Part shown: positions 55,495 to 64,000 of the stretch, one piece after another
How positions within the stretch are numbered: the stretch's first letter is position 1
Layout: every line of letters starts with the position of its first letter
Origin: Heliopora coerulea
Taxonomy: Eukaryota; Cnidaria; Anthozoa; Scleralcyonacea; Helioporidae
DNA: 64,000 bases
NCBI GenBank assembly: GCA_030142905.1
Contig: JASJOG010000055.1
Coordinates: 169,501-233,500, forward strand
Reading direction: 5' to 3'
Notes under the pieces: generated by a model
Databases searched by the model: none
What the model was told of the DNA's origin: nothing
The model's input: only the letters and a program-made list of their open reading frames with translations
Made by a program: the position numbers and the translations under genes

Positions 55495-56934
55495 AGGTTT
55501 TGATGATATTGAAATGAGAAATAGAAACATGGAAGAAGAAGAAGAAGAAGAAGAAGAAGGGAAAACAACTTTTGGTGGGGACGATCTTGAAGACAACCCT
55601 GAGGGTCATAATAGAAGTATAAACATAATAAACACAGAAAATCCAAAAAGCGAACGCAGTGAGCTCCACACTGAATTTAATAGGGTTGACCATGCAAGCG
55701 GGGAGCAAAGCTCTCTTTCAAGAGAAACACCTGTGAATATATCAAGAAGAATGAGAAATGTAAAATCGATAATAACTAATGATAGAAAACTAAGTTTTAA
55801 AAAAATATTTAAAATTCGACTTGAAAAGAAAAATGGACCAAATAATAGTATATTGTTGGATAAAACAACATTTGTAAGAGACCAAAAAGGAAATGTTTCA
55901 ATTATTTTCAAAGGTGAGAGTTATTTACCAGAAAAAATAAGAAATATGTTGATGAATTTAATGATTATATGAAAAAAGCAAAAAAAGAATATGAAAAAAC
56001 TCCAAGTGCGGTAATAGAACAAAGAATCGGCGTAGCTGTCACGGAGCATGGAGACAATTTATCAGCGAAGCTGTTTGCTGAAGGTGATGATGGTTATTTT
56101 GAAAGTGAAGTTGTCAATTCTATCACTAATGATTCTATATTAGAAATTCAAACTAAAATTGATAATATAATTGGTGAAAATAACTTTAAAAAATTCATTG
56201 ATAATGAACAGGATCCAAGACGAACATTATTTGAAAGAAATCAATTAAGAGAATTTAGAGGACTAGTATATTTGGAGGGTATTGACTCCAATCTATCAGA
56301 AAATGAAAAAAAAGAAGTTATACGTGGAAAAATTGATGGATTCAATAGAGAGCATCAACATTGGAAAAATAAATCTGATTTAGAAACAGGTGAACTCCAA
56401 AAAAGTATATATAAAAGTTTTTCAGAAATTGTAAAACTTCAAGCAGATAAAATGAGACTTGAAAATAATAAAAGACCAATTAGTGAAGAAGGAATACAGA
56501 TTTTAAATGAAAATGCTGAAGAATCTGACCTTGGAAGATTAGAAAGATTTAAAAAATGGGCAAAAGAAAATTTATTAGGTTTATCAGCAGTTGCTATTTC
56601 TTTAGCAGGTATAATTACAACAATTGTTATACGAGCAAGAAATGCATTAAAATAAGGTGCAAAAGTGGTTGGAAATTTAGGAAAAGCAATTGCAAATATA
56701 GGTAAAAATTTTGGAGCAGTCATTTCAGCAATTTTAAATTTAATTTCTCAAATATTATCATGGGGTGCAAAAGGTATTGCCTTTCTTGCTAAAAATATAT
56801 GGATATTAGCTATTGCAATTACTTACTTTTTATATGCACGTGTGTATGAAGAATATAAGCGATCGACCGAAGGTCTCAGCACAGCAGCAAAGCAAGCTCG
56901 AATGAATGGTGAAGTGAGTGAACAGCAAAGCTGA
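55487..56934 (+). pseudogene. acidic/membrane structural protein (Polinton B)
   Basis: It starts MSEGFDDIEMRNRNMEEEEE with a GAA microsatellite, overlaps the integrase end by 8 bases, then the basic RRMRNVKSIITNDRK region. A deletion/frameshift near 55960 and a TAA at 56653 break it. The C-terminal parts are hydrophobic (GLSAVAISLAGIITTIVI; IAFLAKNIWILAIAITYFLY). Compared with the outer copy it has extra GC-rich pieces near 55645-55665, 55690-55715 and 56030-56080. A membrane-active virion protein is a reasonable guess. Confidence 0.65.
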
Positions 56935-56969
56935 TAACTTAAATAAAATTTTTTTATATATAATAAAAA

Positions 56970-58191
56970 ATGAATAGAGTAAACAAATTATATCCAGGAT
57001 ATAAAAGATCAAAAATGAGTGAAATTAAAGGAAACAGAACAAGGCATGTTGTAACTTTGAATCCGAATTCAGCAAATCCAGAAGAAGAACTTTACATAGA
57101 TATTCCAAAATTAAATCCTAATTTCTGTCTGGTTCCTCATTCATTCAAATTGTTATTTAATTTTAAAAATGCAAATACTAAATTGTGGTTTTTAAATAAT
57201 TTATCAAAATTGTTAAAGAAAAGATTGGTTGTTAAATTTGCTGGAGAATCTTTACAAGGATCTCTGGAAGCCTGAATTTGAAAGAGCAGATATGGTTGAA
57301 TACGGCATCGCCCAAGAAAACCTCAGAAAATTAATTTCAAAAGATGACTCTGGAGTAACAAGTGGCAATGCAGAAAAAGCTTCTGATAAATTAATGTATG
57401 ATATTTATGGAACAAAACAGTGTTTAAAATTAGAAAAAATACTTTCAGATCATGGACTATATGCCCCTTACGGAATGATTAATAATTTTCAATACATTTT
57501 AACTTTTCCAAAAGCTAGTGAAATTATGGTAGCACAGTCTGGCAGTAGTGTTGGGGGATATACTTTGGAAAATTTAGGATTAGAGTATGAAACGATTGAA
57601 AATCAAGATTTGGCAATTGATGTTTTATCAAATTACACCACAGGAAGATCATTATCATATAATTATGTAACTTTGATGAAAACAGTAGAATGGAATAAAG
57701 ATGCAACTTTACATAACGAAACCATAAATATTCCACGGAAGAGTATGAAAGCAGTTGTGCTGTTATTTAGAAATAAAACTATCACAGATAGTGAACAATT
57801 TGTTTATCCAAATATAACAGAAGTTAAAATTTCTGTTGAAGGAGTACCAAATAGTATATATTCTCAAGGTATGCCAAAAAGAAGATTTTTTGAAGAGGCA
57901 TTTAGAATATTTCACGGAGGATATGACAGCAGAGCTGGCACAAGCTATAGTGATGCAGTTATGAGTATTGAAAAATTTTACAAAGATTCATTTGCATTAT
58001 GTGTGGATTTAAGAACATTAGAAAATAACTTTGTTTATGGGAATGGTAAAAAATTAGTAAACACACAGTCTGGATTGTTGCTAGAAATTAAAAAAACTAC
58101 TATTTCTGCAAATGTAATGTATCATATATTTGTGATAAGTGATGGATTGTTAAACATTGTGAATAAAGGTTTGTCATCAATTCAATTTTGA
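56970..58191 (+). pseudogene. major capsid protein, double jelly-roll type (Polinton B)
   Basis: N-terminal part 56970-57275 and main part 57229-58191 are in different frames; the break is near 57245. It has the same hallmarks as the left-arm copy (NLRKLISKDDSG; GVPNSIYSQGMPKRRFFEEA). From about 57185 onward it is nearly identical to the mirrored 38158-39165; one residue differs (Thr for Ala in SRAG(T/A)SYSD). Before that point the two copies differ more (for example EEEL against EL). Confidence 0.85.
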
Positions 58192-58224
58192 AAACAAAAA
58201 TCAAGGATTTTTGAAAAATAAAAA

Positions 58225-58840
58225 ATGAATGACAGCAAAGCTGAAGGTAAAAAACCATTTAATATGATAATTGTTGGAATGACTGCTTGTGGAAAAACAA
58301 AATATCCTTTAGATTTTATAGAAAATAAATATAAAAATTATTTTGATTATATTTTTTTAATTTGTCTGACATTTGAATGGAATAAAACTTATGAAAATTG
58401 GAAATATGATAAAGATGAAGATTTTATTGCTATTTCTTGTGATCAAGATAATGTTGAAGATTGGTTAAAGATTGGTTAGTTGACTTTTCAAAAGAAATAA
58501 AAGTTTAATCATATTGGATGATTGTGCAAGTGGAAAAAATGTTAAAAATAGAACAAGCGAGTTGGTTAAATTAGGATTTAGTGCTAGACATTATAATCTT
58601 TCTGTTGTAGTTATAACACAGCAGTTGACATTTATTGCTAAACCATTTAGAGAAAATATTTCAAAATTAGTTATACTTTATAACCCGAATAAAAAAGATA
58701 TGACAACAATAATTCAAGAATATTTAGATTTAGGTGACTGCAAAGAATTGGAAAAAATTTTAGAAACTTTGAAAACAAAAAAATATCCAAGATTGGAAAT
58801 TAATTTAATTTTTCCATTTGGTTATAAAATAAATGAGTGA
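58225..58840 (+). pseudogene. FtsK/HerA-type packaging ATPase (Polinton B)
   Basis: Walker A GMTACGKT in 58225-58479; after the break near 58475 (attggtta duplicated), the Walker B/LDDCASGKN part and the VVVITQQLTFIAKPF segment in 58514-58840. It translocates DNA into capsids. It lies 33 bp after the capsid gene and overlaps the next gene, as expected of a late operon-like block. The break is identical to the left-arm copy. Confidence 0.88.
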
Positions 58841-59354
58841 AAATAGTGAACATGTAGAAGCTCCTCTAATATCTTCAACAACCGCAAACAGCGAATCTGG
58901 CATGAATCATGAACCACATAAAAAAGAAGAAATAATGAAAAAACATAAAGAATTGATAAGATTGTCTAAAGATGGTGAAATTAGTCAATCGGTGCAAAAT
59001 TTGAAAAAAGCAAGTGATAAAGTTATATTAAAAATTCATGCTGAATATGAAGTAAAACAAGCGGAAAAAGCAAATGCATTTTTAACAGATTTACTAATTA
59101 GTAAATTTGCAGATTTATTAGGCGGATTAGACACAATTGAAAGTAGTGAAGAATTGGAAAAAGAACTGGCGAAAGATAAATTATTAAAAAGAGATGTAAA
59201 ATCTGTAGTTGAAAAAAGTCCATATTTACCATATCTTGGAATATTATCTGGTGGAGTTTCAGTTGGAAAACATGTTATTAAAAAACAGAGCACAGCAACG
59301 ACATGTGAAAAAGATAAAAAAGACGATAATGAAGCATCAACAAGCCAAACATGA
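58833..59354 (+). CDS. 173-aa helical Polinton protein (Polinton B)
   Basis: Intact; MSENSEHVEAPLISSTTANS at the start. Charged helical middle, KSPYLPYLGILSGGVSVGKH near the end, Ser/Thr-rich tail. It overlaps the ATPase frame by 8 bases. One of the few unbroken Polinton genes here, in both arms. Function unknown. Confidence 0.65.
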   Translation: MSENSEHVEAPLISSTTANSESGMNHEPHKKEEIMKKHKELIRLSKDGEISQSVQNLKKASDKVILKIHAEYEVKQAEKANAFLTDLLISKFADLLGGLDTIESSEELEKELAKDKLLKRDVKSVVEKSPYLPYLGILSGGVSVGKHVIKKQSTATTCEKDKKDDNEASTSQT

Positions 59355-59401
59355 ATAATTTTATAATATATATTGTATTATAAAGTTTATAAAATAATTT
59401 A

Positions 59402-59748
59402 TCATTCAAGAGTTGATTTTACAAACTCGTTTACTTCTTCTTTAATTTCATCTGTCATTTCTTTATCGTTTTTATCGTTTGTGTCTAAAGATTTGTTTAA
59501 AATTTCAGGGACCTCTTTAACAAGATTTAAATACTTTTTATAACATTTCTACCTACTAATTTTAAATTTTCATCCATATTATCAAAAATAAATTGTTTTG
59601 CTGAAGCGGTACCAAATTGAATATTACATTCAATATCATATGCTTGCCCTGCTCCTACTGAAAAACCAAACTTGAATGCTTTTTTCTTAAATATTTTATG
59701 ATTTTTTTCAATTTTTTCAGGTTTTAAAGTTGATTGTTTGTTCCCCAT
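59402..59748 (-). pseudogene. N-myristoylation-signal protein (Polinton B)
   Basis: It starts MGNKQSTLKPEKIEKNHK, with Gly2 and Ser6 as required for N-myristoylation. The first 73 residues are open (59748-59527), then a frameshift; the alternative frame continues to VKSTLE at 59402. It is convergent with the 173-aa gene, next to the terminal repeat. Confidence 0.6.
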
Positions 59749-59799
59749 TTATTTATATTTTTATTGAATTTATTTTATTTTCAAAATATGTAAATTTCC

Positions 59800-60300
59800 A
59801 AACCAAATGTTGAGGGACTTTAGCAGCGACGCTGTCCCCCACATTCCATACATTCCAGATATACCAAACAACCGGCAAATCCGAAAATAGTTTTTTTGTT
59901 GACATCAAGCTGTTCAAGTTGTTAGGGAGATTGAGCATGCATGGAATGTTGAGGGTATTCCCCTGTGACACTTTGAAAAATTTTGATGAAATTCCCGGTA
60001 ACATTATCAAATTCCTGGAAGCGGCTGGAAATGGCATCATTAGGAAAAAGGTAATTCCCCAAATCTGATGTTGAGGGATTTCCCCACATTCCATACATTC
60101 CAGATATCCCTAACAACCGGCGAATCTGAAAATAGTTTTTTTGTTGACATCGAGTTAGGCTGGTTGTTAGGGAGATTGAGCATGTTTGGAATTTATCAGC
60201 CTGCTGTGTTAGGGGATTCCCCTGCTACACTTTGAAAAATTTTGTGAAATTTTTCAAATGTGATGGAAAATGTGACAGTCCCCGCACTTTACAGACTACT
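59800..60300. repeat. Polinton B terminal repeat, ATPase end
   Basis: Inverted relative to 43083; its last bases are AGACTACT at 60293-60300. It has two hairpin units and a CAGCGACGCTG hairpin near 59830. Mirror of 36049-36550. Confidence 0.88.
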
Positions 60301-60916
60301 ATCAAGGGAACAGAATTATTAAATCAGAGCATTGAAGCATATCTTTATGCAATCCTTGGAGCACAAGCTAGAACTAGGCAAAGTATTTTTGGGCCAAGAG
60401 CTGCAGCATTAGAAACACAAAAAGTTTTTAGGCAAATTGTTGGACTCTATAATAAATTATGATACGTCAACATGGATTAACAATATGAATCAAGCAATTT
60501 TGTCAACTAATGTAATTTTAAATACTGCTATAAGTCCAACTTTATGGTTAATTCCAAGCAGTTTAATTATTTTAAAAAATCCAATTGAAGGATACAATAA
60601 TAAATTAAAAGTTTCTGATAAAAATATGGTTTTTGGAATTAATAAAAATTTAAATTATTATGGGTCAAAGACCTGCGAAACATCCCCTGTGAAAAATCCC
60701 CTGTGAAAAAACAACACAACATAGAAAAATTAGATGATAAACCTCAAAAACGTTCTGTACATAGTGAATGAAGCGAACAAGTTCATAAAAAAACTGAGGG
60801 ATACAAAAAACTTTAGCAGCAAAGCTGTTACTACAACTACACCAACAACTGATAATTTAATTGTTTTATCTTTATCAATAATTGGTGGAATTTTACTATC
60901 AAAATATAGATTATAA
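60301..60916 (+). pseudogene. tail-anchored structural protein, C-terminal half (right arm)
   Basis: It continues the reading frame cut at 43082: GTELLNQSIEAYLYAILGAQ, then frameshifts near 60445 and 60710, ending with the membrane anchor LIVLSLSIIGGILLSKYRL. It is the mirror of 35433-36048 with the same lesions. A CAGCAAAGCTG hairpin lies near 60823. Confidence 0.72.
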
Positions 60917-60921
60917 AATAA

Positions 60922-61369
60922 ATGACAATATCTTTAAAAATCTTCATCACAAAAGATGAAAACTCAGAAAAAATAATTCCATTAGACGAGCCACTTATAT
61001 TAACTAATTGTAATAAAATGTTTGTAAAATCAGTAAGTATATTTTGGAATTTTAATAATACAAGCAAATACTTCAACAGAAAGCGACAATGTAGTAAATA
61101 TTAATAACAACTTGGAATATGTAAACATAAGCTGTAATATAATTGATAAAAGTAAAAATTTTGTAAATGGTAAAAGAAGTAATGTACTCATTCAAGTTCC
61201 AATAACGACAGAACAAACACTAAAAGGCAGTATCTCAAAAATTTATCCAGCGGAAGAAACAGGAGGAATAAAATTATCAAATGGAATTTATAATGAATTA
61301 ATATTCAAAGTAGAAGGAAATAATTCATCTTCAATCGGAAATATTTTATTGGAAATTATTATAAAATAA
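60922..61369 (+). pseudogene. penton-like minor capsid protein, internally deleted (right arm)
   Basis: Mirror of 34980-35427, with the same deletion and frameshift near 61105; one residue differs (YPAEE against YPVEE). It starts 6 bases after the previous gene. See the Polinton B copy (52186-52794) for the longer form. Confidence 0.55.
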
Positions 61370-63365
61370 ATGAGTTTATTTTATGGATATGAAAGTAAAC
61401 ATGAATCTGATGTAACAGGAAAAAACATGTCAGTGAAGCTGTCTACCACAGGAAGGGATATGACAGGAGATATTAACATGGGATCACACCATATCATAAC
61501 ATCAGTTGATCCTACGCAAATGCGCATTTGGCAAGAAAAAAATATGTAGATGACAAAGTTGCAAGCAGTAGAGGAGGAACTTCAGCATTTCTCTCAAAAA
61601 CAGGAGGCAAAATGATGGGAAATATTATCATGGGTGATAATAAAATTTCCACAACTGCAAATCCTGTGAGTGATAAAGACCTTTGTAGGAAAAAATATGT
61701 GGATGATCAAGATTCTAAAAATTATCAGTAACAGGAGGAACAATGTCTGGAAATATTGTCATGGGAAATAATAAAACTACAACAACTGCAGATCCTGAAG
61801 GTGATAAAGATTTGTGCCATAAAAAATACGTTGATGATAAAGTAATTACTAAACTATCTTTAACTGGTGGAACCATGTCAGGAGATTTTAATATGGGTAC
61901 AAATAAAGTAATTTCTTCTTCAGATCCAACTGATGATACTCACTTGGCAAGAAAAAAATATGTAGACAATCAAGACAATTCTAAATTATCTTTAACTGGT
62001 GGTACCATGTCAGGAGACTTAAATATGGGTACAAATAAAGTGACATCGAGCGCAACACCTTCAAATAATAACGATCTGACAACAAAATCATATGTTGATG
62101 GAAACTTTATAAATATTAAAAAAGCCACAGTTTATGGTAAAAAAATGAATCAATTAAAGGGAGATCTTTCAACAAAAGATTATAAAATTTTCACTGAAAG
62201 AGATCCAAATAGCAATGAATCGCTTACAAGAAAAAGTTATGTTGATAACCAAGACAATTTGAAGTTGAATTTGACAGGTGGAACAATGACAGGAAATATT
62301 ATCATGGGAAATAATAAAATTACAGCAACTTCAGATCCTACAAATGATACACATTTATCAAGAAAAAAATATGTTGATGACCAAGATGATACAAAATTAT
62401 TCCTGAATGGTGGAAACATGACAGGAGATATTAATATGGGAAATCATAAAATTATTAAAAATTCAGATCCAACAGAAAATACACATTTAACTAGGAAAAA
62501 ATATGTGGACAAGCTTGTTAATGATAAAACCGAAACGGTGCGCACTGCACTTAAAAATACTGCTTACCAATTAAATCTCATTCAAAGTTACATATTAAAT
62601 TCGGATTTTAATTTTTATGGTGAAATTTATGATCTAACAAGTTATTTAAAATATAATGGAACAGATAATAAAATAGAAGTTTGGTATAATCAATCAAAAA
62701 TTTCAGATGAAAATTTTACAGAAACCAACAAATGAAAACAACCTATTTTAAAAAACTCTAGATTTGTTTCAAATAAAAAAAATTTTATGCTTTGATGGAC
62801 TTCAAAACAAAATGAGTTTAAATTTAAACATCAATACTCAATCAGGAAAAAAACGTTATTTAAATTTTTTCCTTGTTTATTTAATTTTGGATTATACTCT
62901 AAATACTGACAGAATGACAATATTAATGGGGAATAAAAATACAGATCGAGAGGATTTGGATATAAAAATAAAAATAAATTTGTTATATATGGTGGAGGAA
63001 CAGACTATTACGAGATAGATCAAAGTTTTTTTCCAATTAAAACAAATATTTTTGAAAAATACAAAGTCCATTGCATAAGTGTTCATACTGATGCGGAAAG
63101 TAATCCAAAAACAAATAAATCAAGTTTTTGGGCAAATGGAAAATTAATTAAAGATTTTACATCTTGAGCAATAACAAGTGGAACAAATAATTTAATTTTT
63201 GGATCCGAAATTTCAAAAAATTCTTTTATATTTGAAGGAGAGGTTTTTTTCACTTCTATATTAACTGAAAGAAAAATGAGAGAAAAAGAAATTTTAATAA
63301 ATCATGTTGCATTATATAAAAAATTTAATCTAGATTTTGATGAATCTATTATTAATGGCTTGTAA
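61370..63365 (+). pseudogene. tail-fibre-like protein with LamG-like end (right arm)
   Basis: Mirror of 32984-34979. Repeats such as LSLTGGTMSGDFNMGTNKV run to about 62520, then the globular end. It shares all breaks with the left arm (near 61510, 61730, 62735, 63020 and the TGA near 63166). Differences between arms are single substitutions (for example Phe for Leu in MSGD(F/L)N, Lys for Gln in DY(K/Q)IF). Confidence 0.8.
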
Positions 63366-63566
63366 AGACCGTTTCACAGTTTGTAAAAATCAAAGATTTT
63401 CATGGCAAAGCCATAGAAATCAGAGGACCGTTTTTTTACTTGAAATTTATTCACATGTGTGTTTAAAATTTACTATAAATAAATTTTAAATAAACTTGTA
63501 ATTAATTTAGATAGACTTGCGTTAACTTTGAATAGATTTTAAATAAAAAAATAAAAGGATAAATAA

Positions 63567-64000
63567 ATGAGTGAACAAAGCGAACAAACTGTGAATGCTG
63601 ATAAACAACCAAAGGTTGATAAAGTAACAGCAGATGAAAAAACTGCTAAAGTAAAAGATCCAAGAAAAGTATAATTGGGAAAAAGATTAGCAAAAATTTC
63701 AAGAGAAGCGAAAAAAAGAAAGGCAAGACAGCAAAGCGAAGTAGAAAATAAACAATCGCCCGAAGAAAACCGTGCAAGGGTCTGTTTTGCAAAAGAAATA
63801 ACTGATTACATAGATTTTAGATATTTTATTGGCGGTGTGATGCTTGTTGCCACACTTGGAGGGTTATATTATTCATATAAAAGAGACAAAAGAGAAATCA
63901 AGGAAGAAAAAGACAGCAAAGCTAACAAGTTCGTAAATAATGTAAAAGAAAAGAATGATGGTAGCACCTCTCAAGGTAGAGAAGAAAAACCGCAAAGCGG
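63567..64000 (+). pseudogene. Lys/Glu-rich membrane protein (right arm, cut by window edge)
   Basis: It starts MSEQSEQTVNADKQPKVDKV, has the same TAA after KDPRKV (about 63672) as the left arm, then the membrane segment FIGGVMLVATLGGLYYSYK. It runs off the window end. Confidence 0.65.

Larger units (their letters stand above)
43083..60300. mobile_element. nested Polinton B, complete with both terminal repeats
   Basis: 17,218 bp between inverted AGTAGTCTGTAAAGTGCGGGG ends, flanked by the 6-bp direct repeat ATCAAG (43077-43082 and 60301-60306). Size, terminal inverted repeats, 6-bp duplication and gene set (pPolB, DDE integrase, capsid protein, ATPase) define a Polinton/Maverick. The pol end is left. 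Genes left of 54346 are on the minus strand, those to the right mostly plus. I do not find an adenovirus-type cysteine protease. Most genes are damaged. Confidence 0.93.
60301..64000 (+). mobile_element. outer Polinton, pol half (right arm), cut by window edge
   Basis: It starts with the second ATCAAG and continues the structural gene interrupted at 43082. It mirrors 36048 to 32350 base for base, apart from rare substitutions and a 3-bp length difference near 63545. By symmetry the rest of the outer element, through pol and a terminal repeat, should lie to about 70530 beyond the window. Confidence 0.88.

Noticed and set aside
55530..55560. GAA repeat as an independent microsatellite of interest
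   Set aside because: It encodes the acidic Glu run of a conserved gene and is matched by an equivalent acidic run in the outer copy.
1..64000. CRISPR arrays, bacterial operons, tRNA genes
   Set aside because: Repeats here are satellites or element ends without spacer structure, and I saw no tRNA cloverleaf by eye; the rDNA and elements are eukaryotic.

Overview
This window is eukaryotic nuclear DNA made almost entirely of repeats, mobile elements and a decayed ribosomal DNA segment; I see no ordinary host protein gene. The rDNA order (18S, 5.8S, 28S) and its sequence character, together with gypsy, Penelope-like, Helitron, R2, hAT and Polinton elements, point to an animal. The 18S text looks like an early-branching animal (cnidarian or sponge); that last step is impression, not proof.

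Layout. 1-8320: a Ty3/gypsy retrotransposon on the minus strand (integrase start, RNase H, RT, protease, gag, probable 5' LTR), split between gag and protease by a Penelope-like element (2815-6150) that has 0.68-kb terminal direct repeats. 8770-10393: remains of a Helitron-type Rep (HUH) gene. 10922-15290: a 1.8-kb higher-order repeat built from 175-190-bp units, each holding a 60-75-nt hairpin. 15602-24039: ribosomal DNA: the 28S 3' tail of one unit, a spacer holding a 1069-bp hAT-type element, then 18S, ITS1, 5.8S, ITS2 and most of 28S of a second unit, which carries a 5'-truncated R2 insertion. The rRNA copies are decayed, mostly by CpG to TpG/CpA changes even in universally conserved loops. 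Both units break at the same 28S position. 24330-25820: a dimeric (about 2 x 355 bp) satellite.

25821-64000: Polinton/Maverick (adintovirus-like) DNA. A complete but mutated Polinton B (43083-60300, 17.2 kb, 6-bp target duplication ATCAAG) sits inside a structural gene of an outer Polinton. B carries, from its pol end: protein-primed type B DNA polymerase, small membrane and coiled-coil proteins, two tail-fibre-like genes, a penton-like protein, a tail-anchored structural protein, then divergently the DDE integrase with chromodomain, an acidic/membrane protein, the major capsid protein, the FtsK/HerA packaging ATPase, a 173-aa helical protein and a myristoylation-signal protein. The pol half of the outer element occurs twice, once on each side, as arms of a large near-identical palindrome (about 32350-39165 against 57185-64000). 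The left arm contains the tip of B joined to the outer element, so it looks like a copy of the right arm made after the nested insertion.

Nearly every Polinton gene has at least one stop or frameshift, and many lesions are shared by both arms. The AT-rich Polinton genes are also peppered with short GC-rich, often in-frame insertions built around tiny perfect hairpins with 3-nt loops; comparing A with B shows which are extra. These insertions and the palindrome are the most unusual things in the window.
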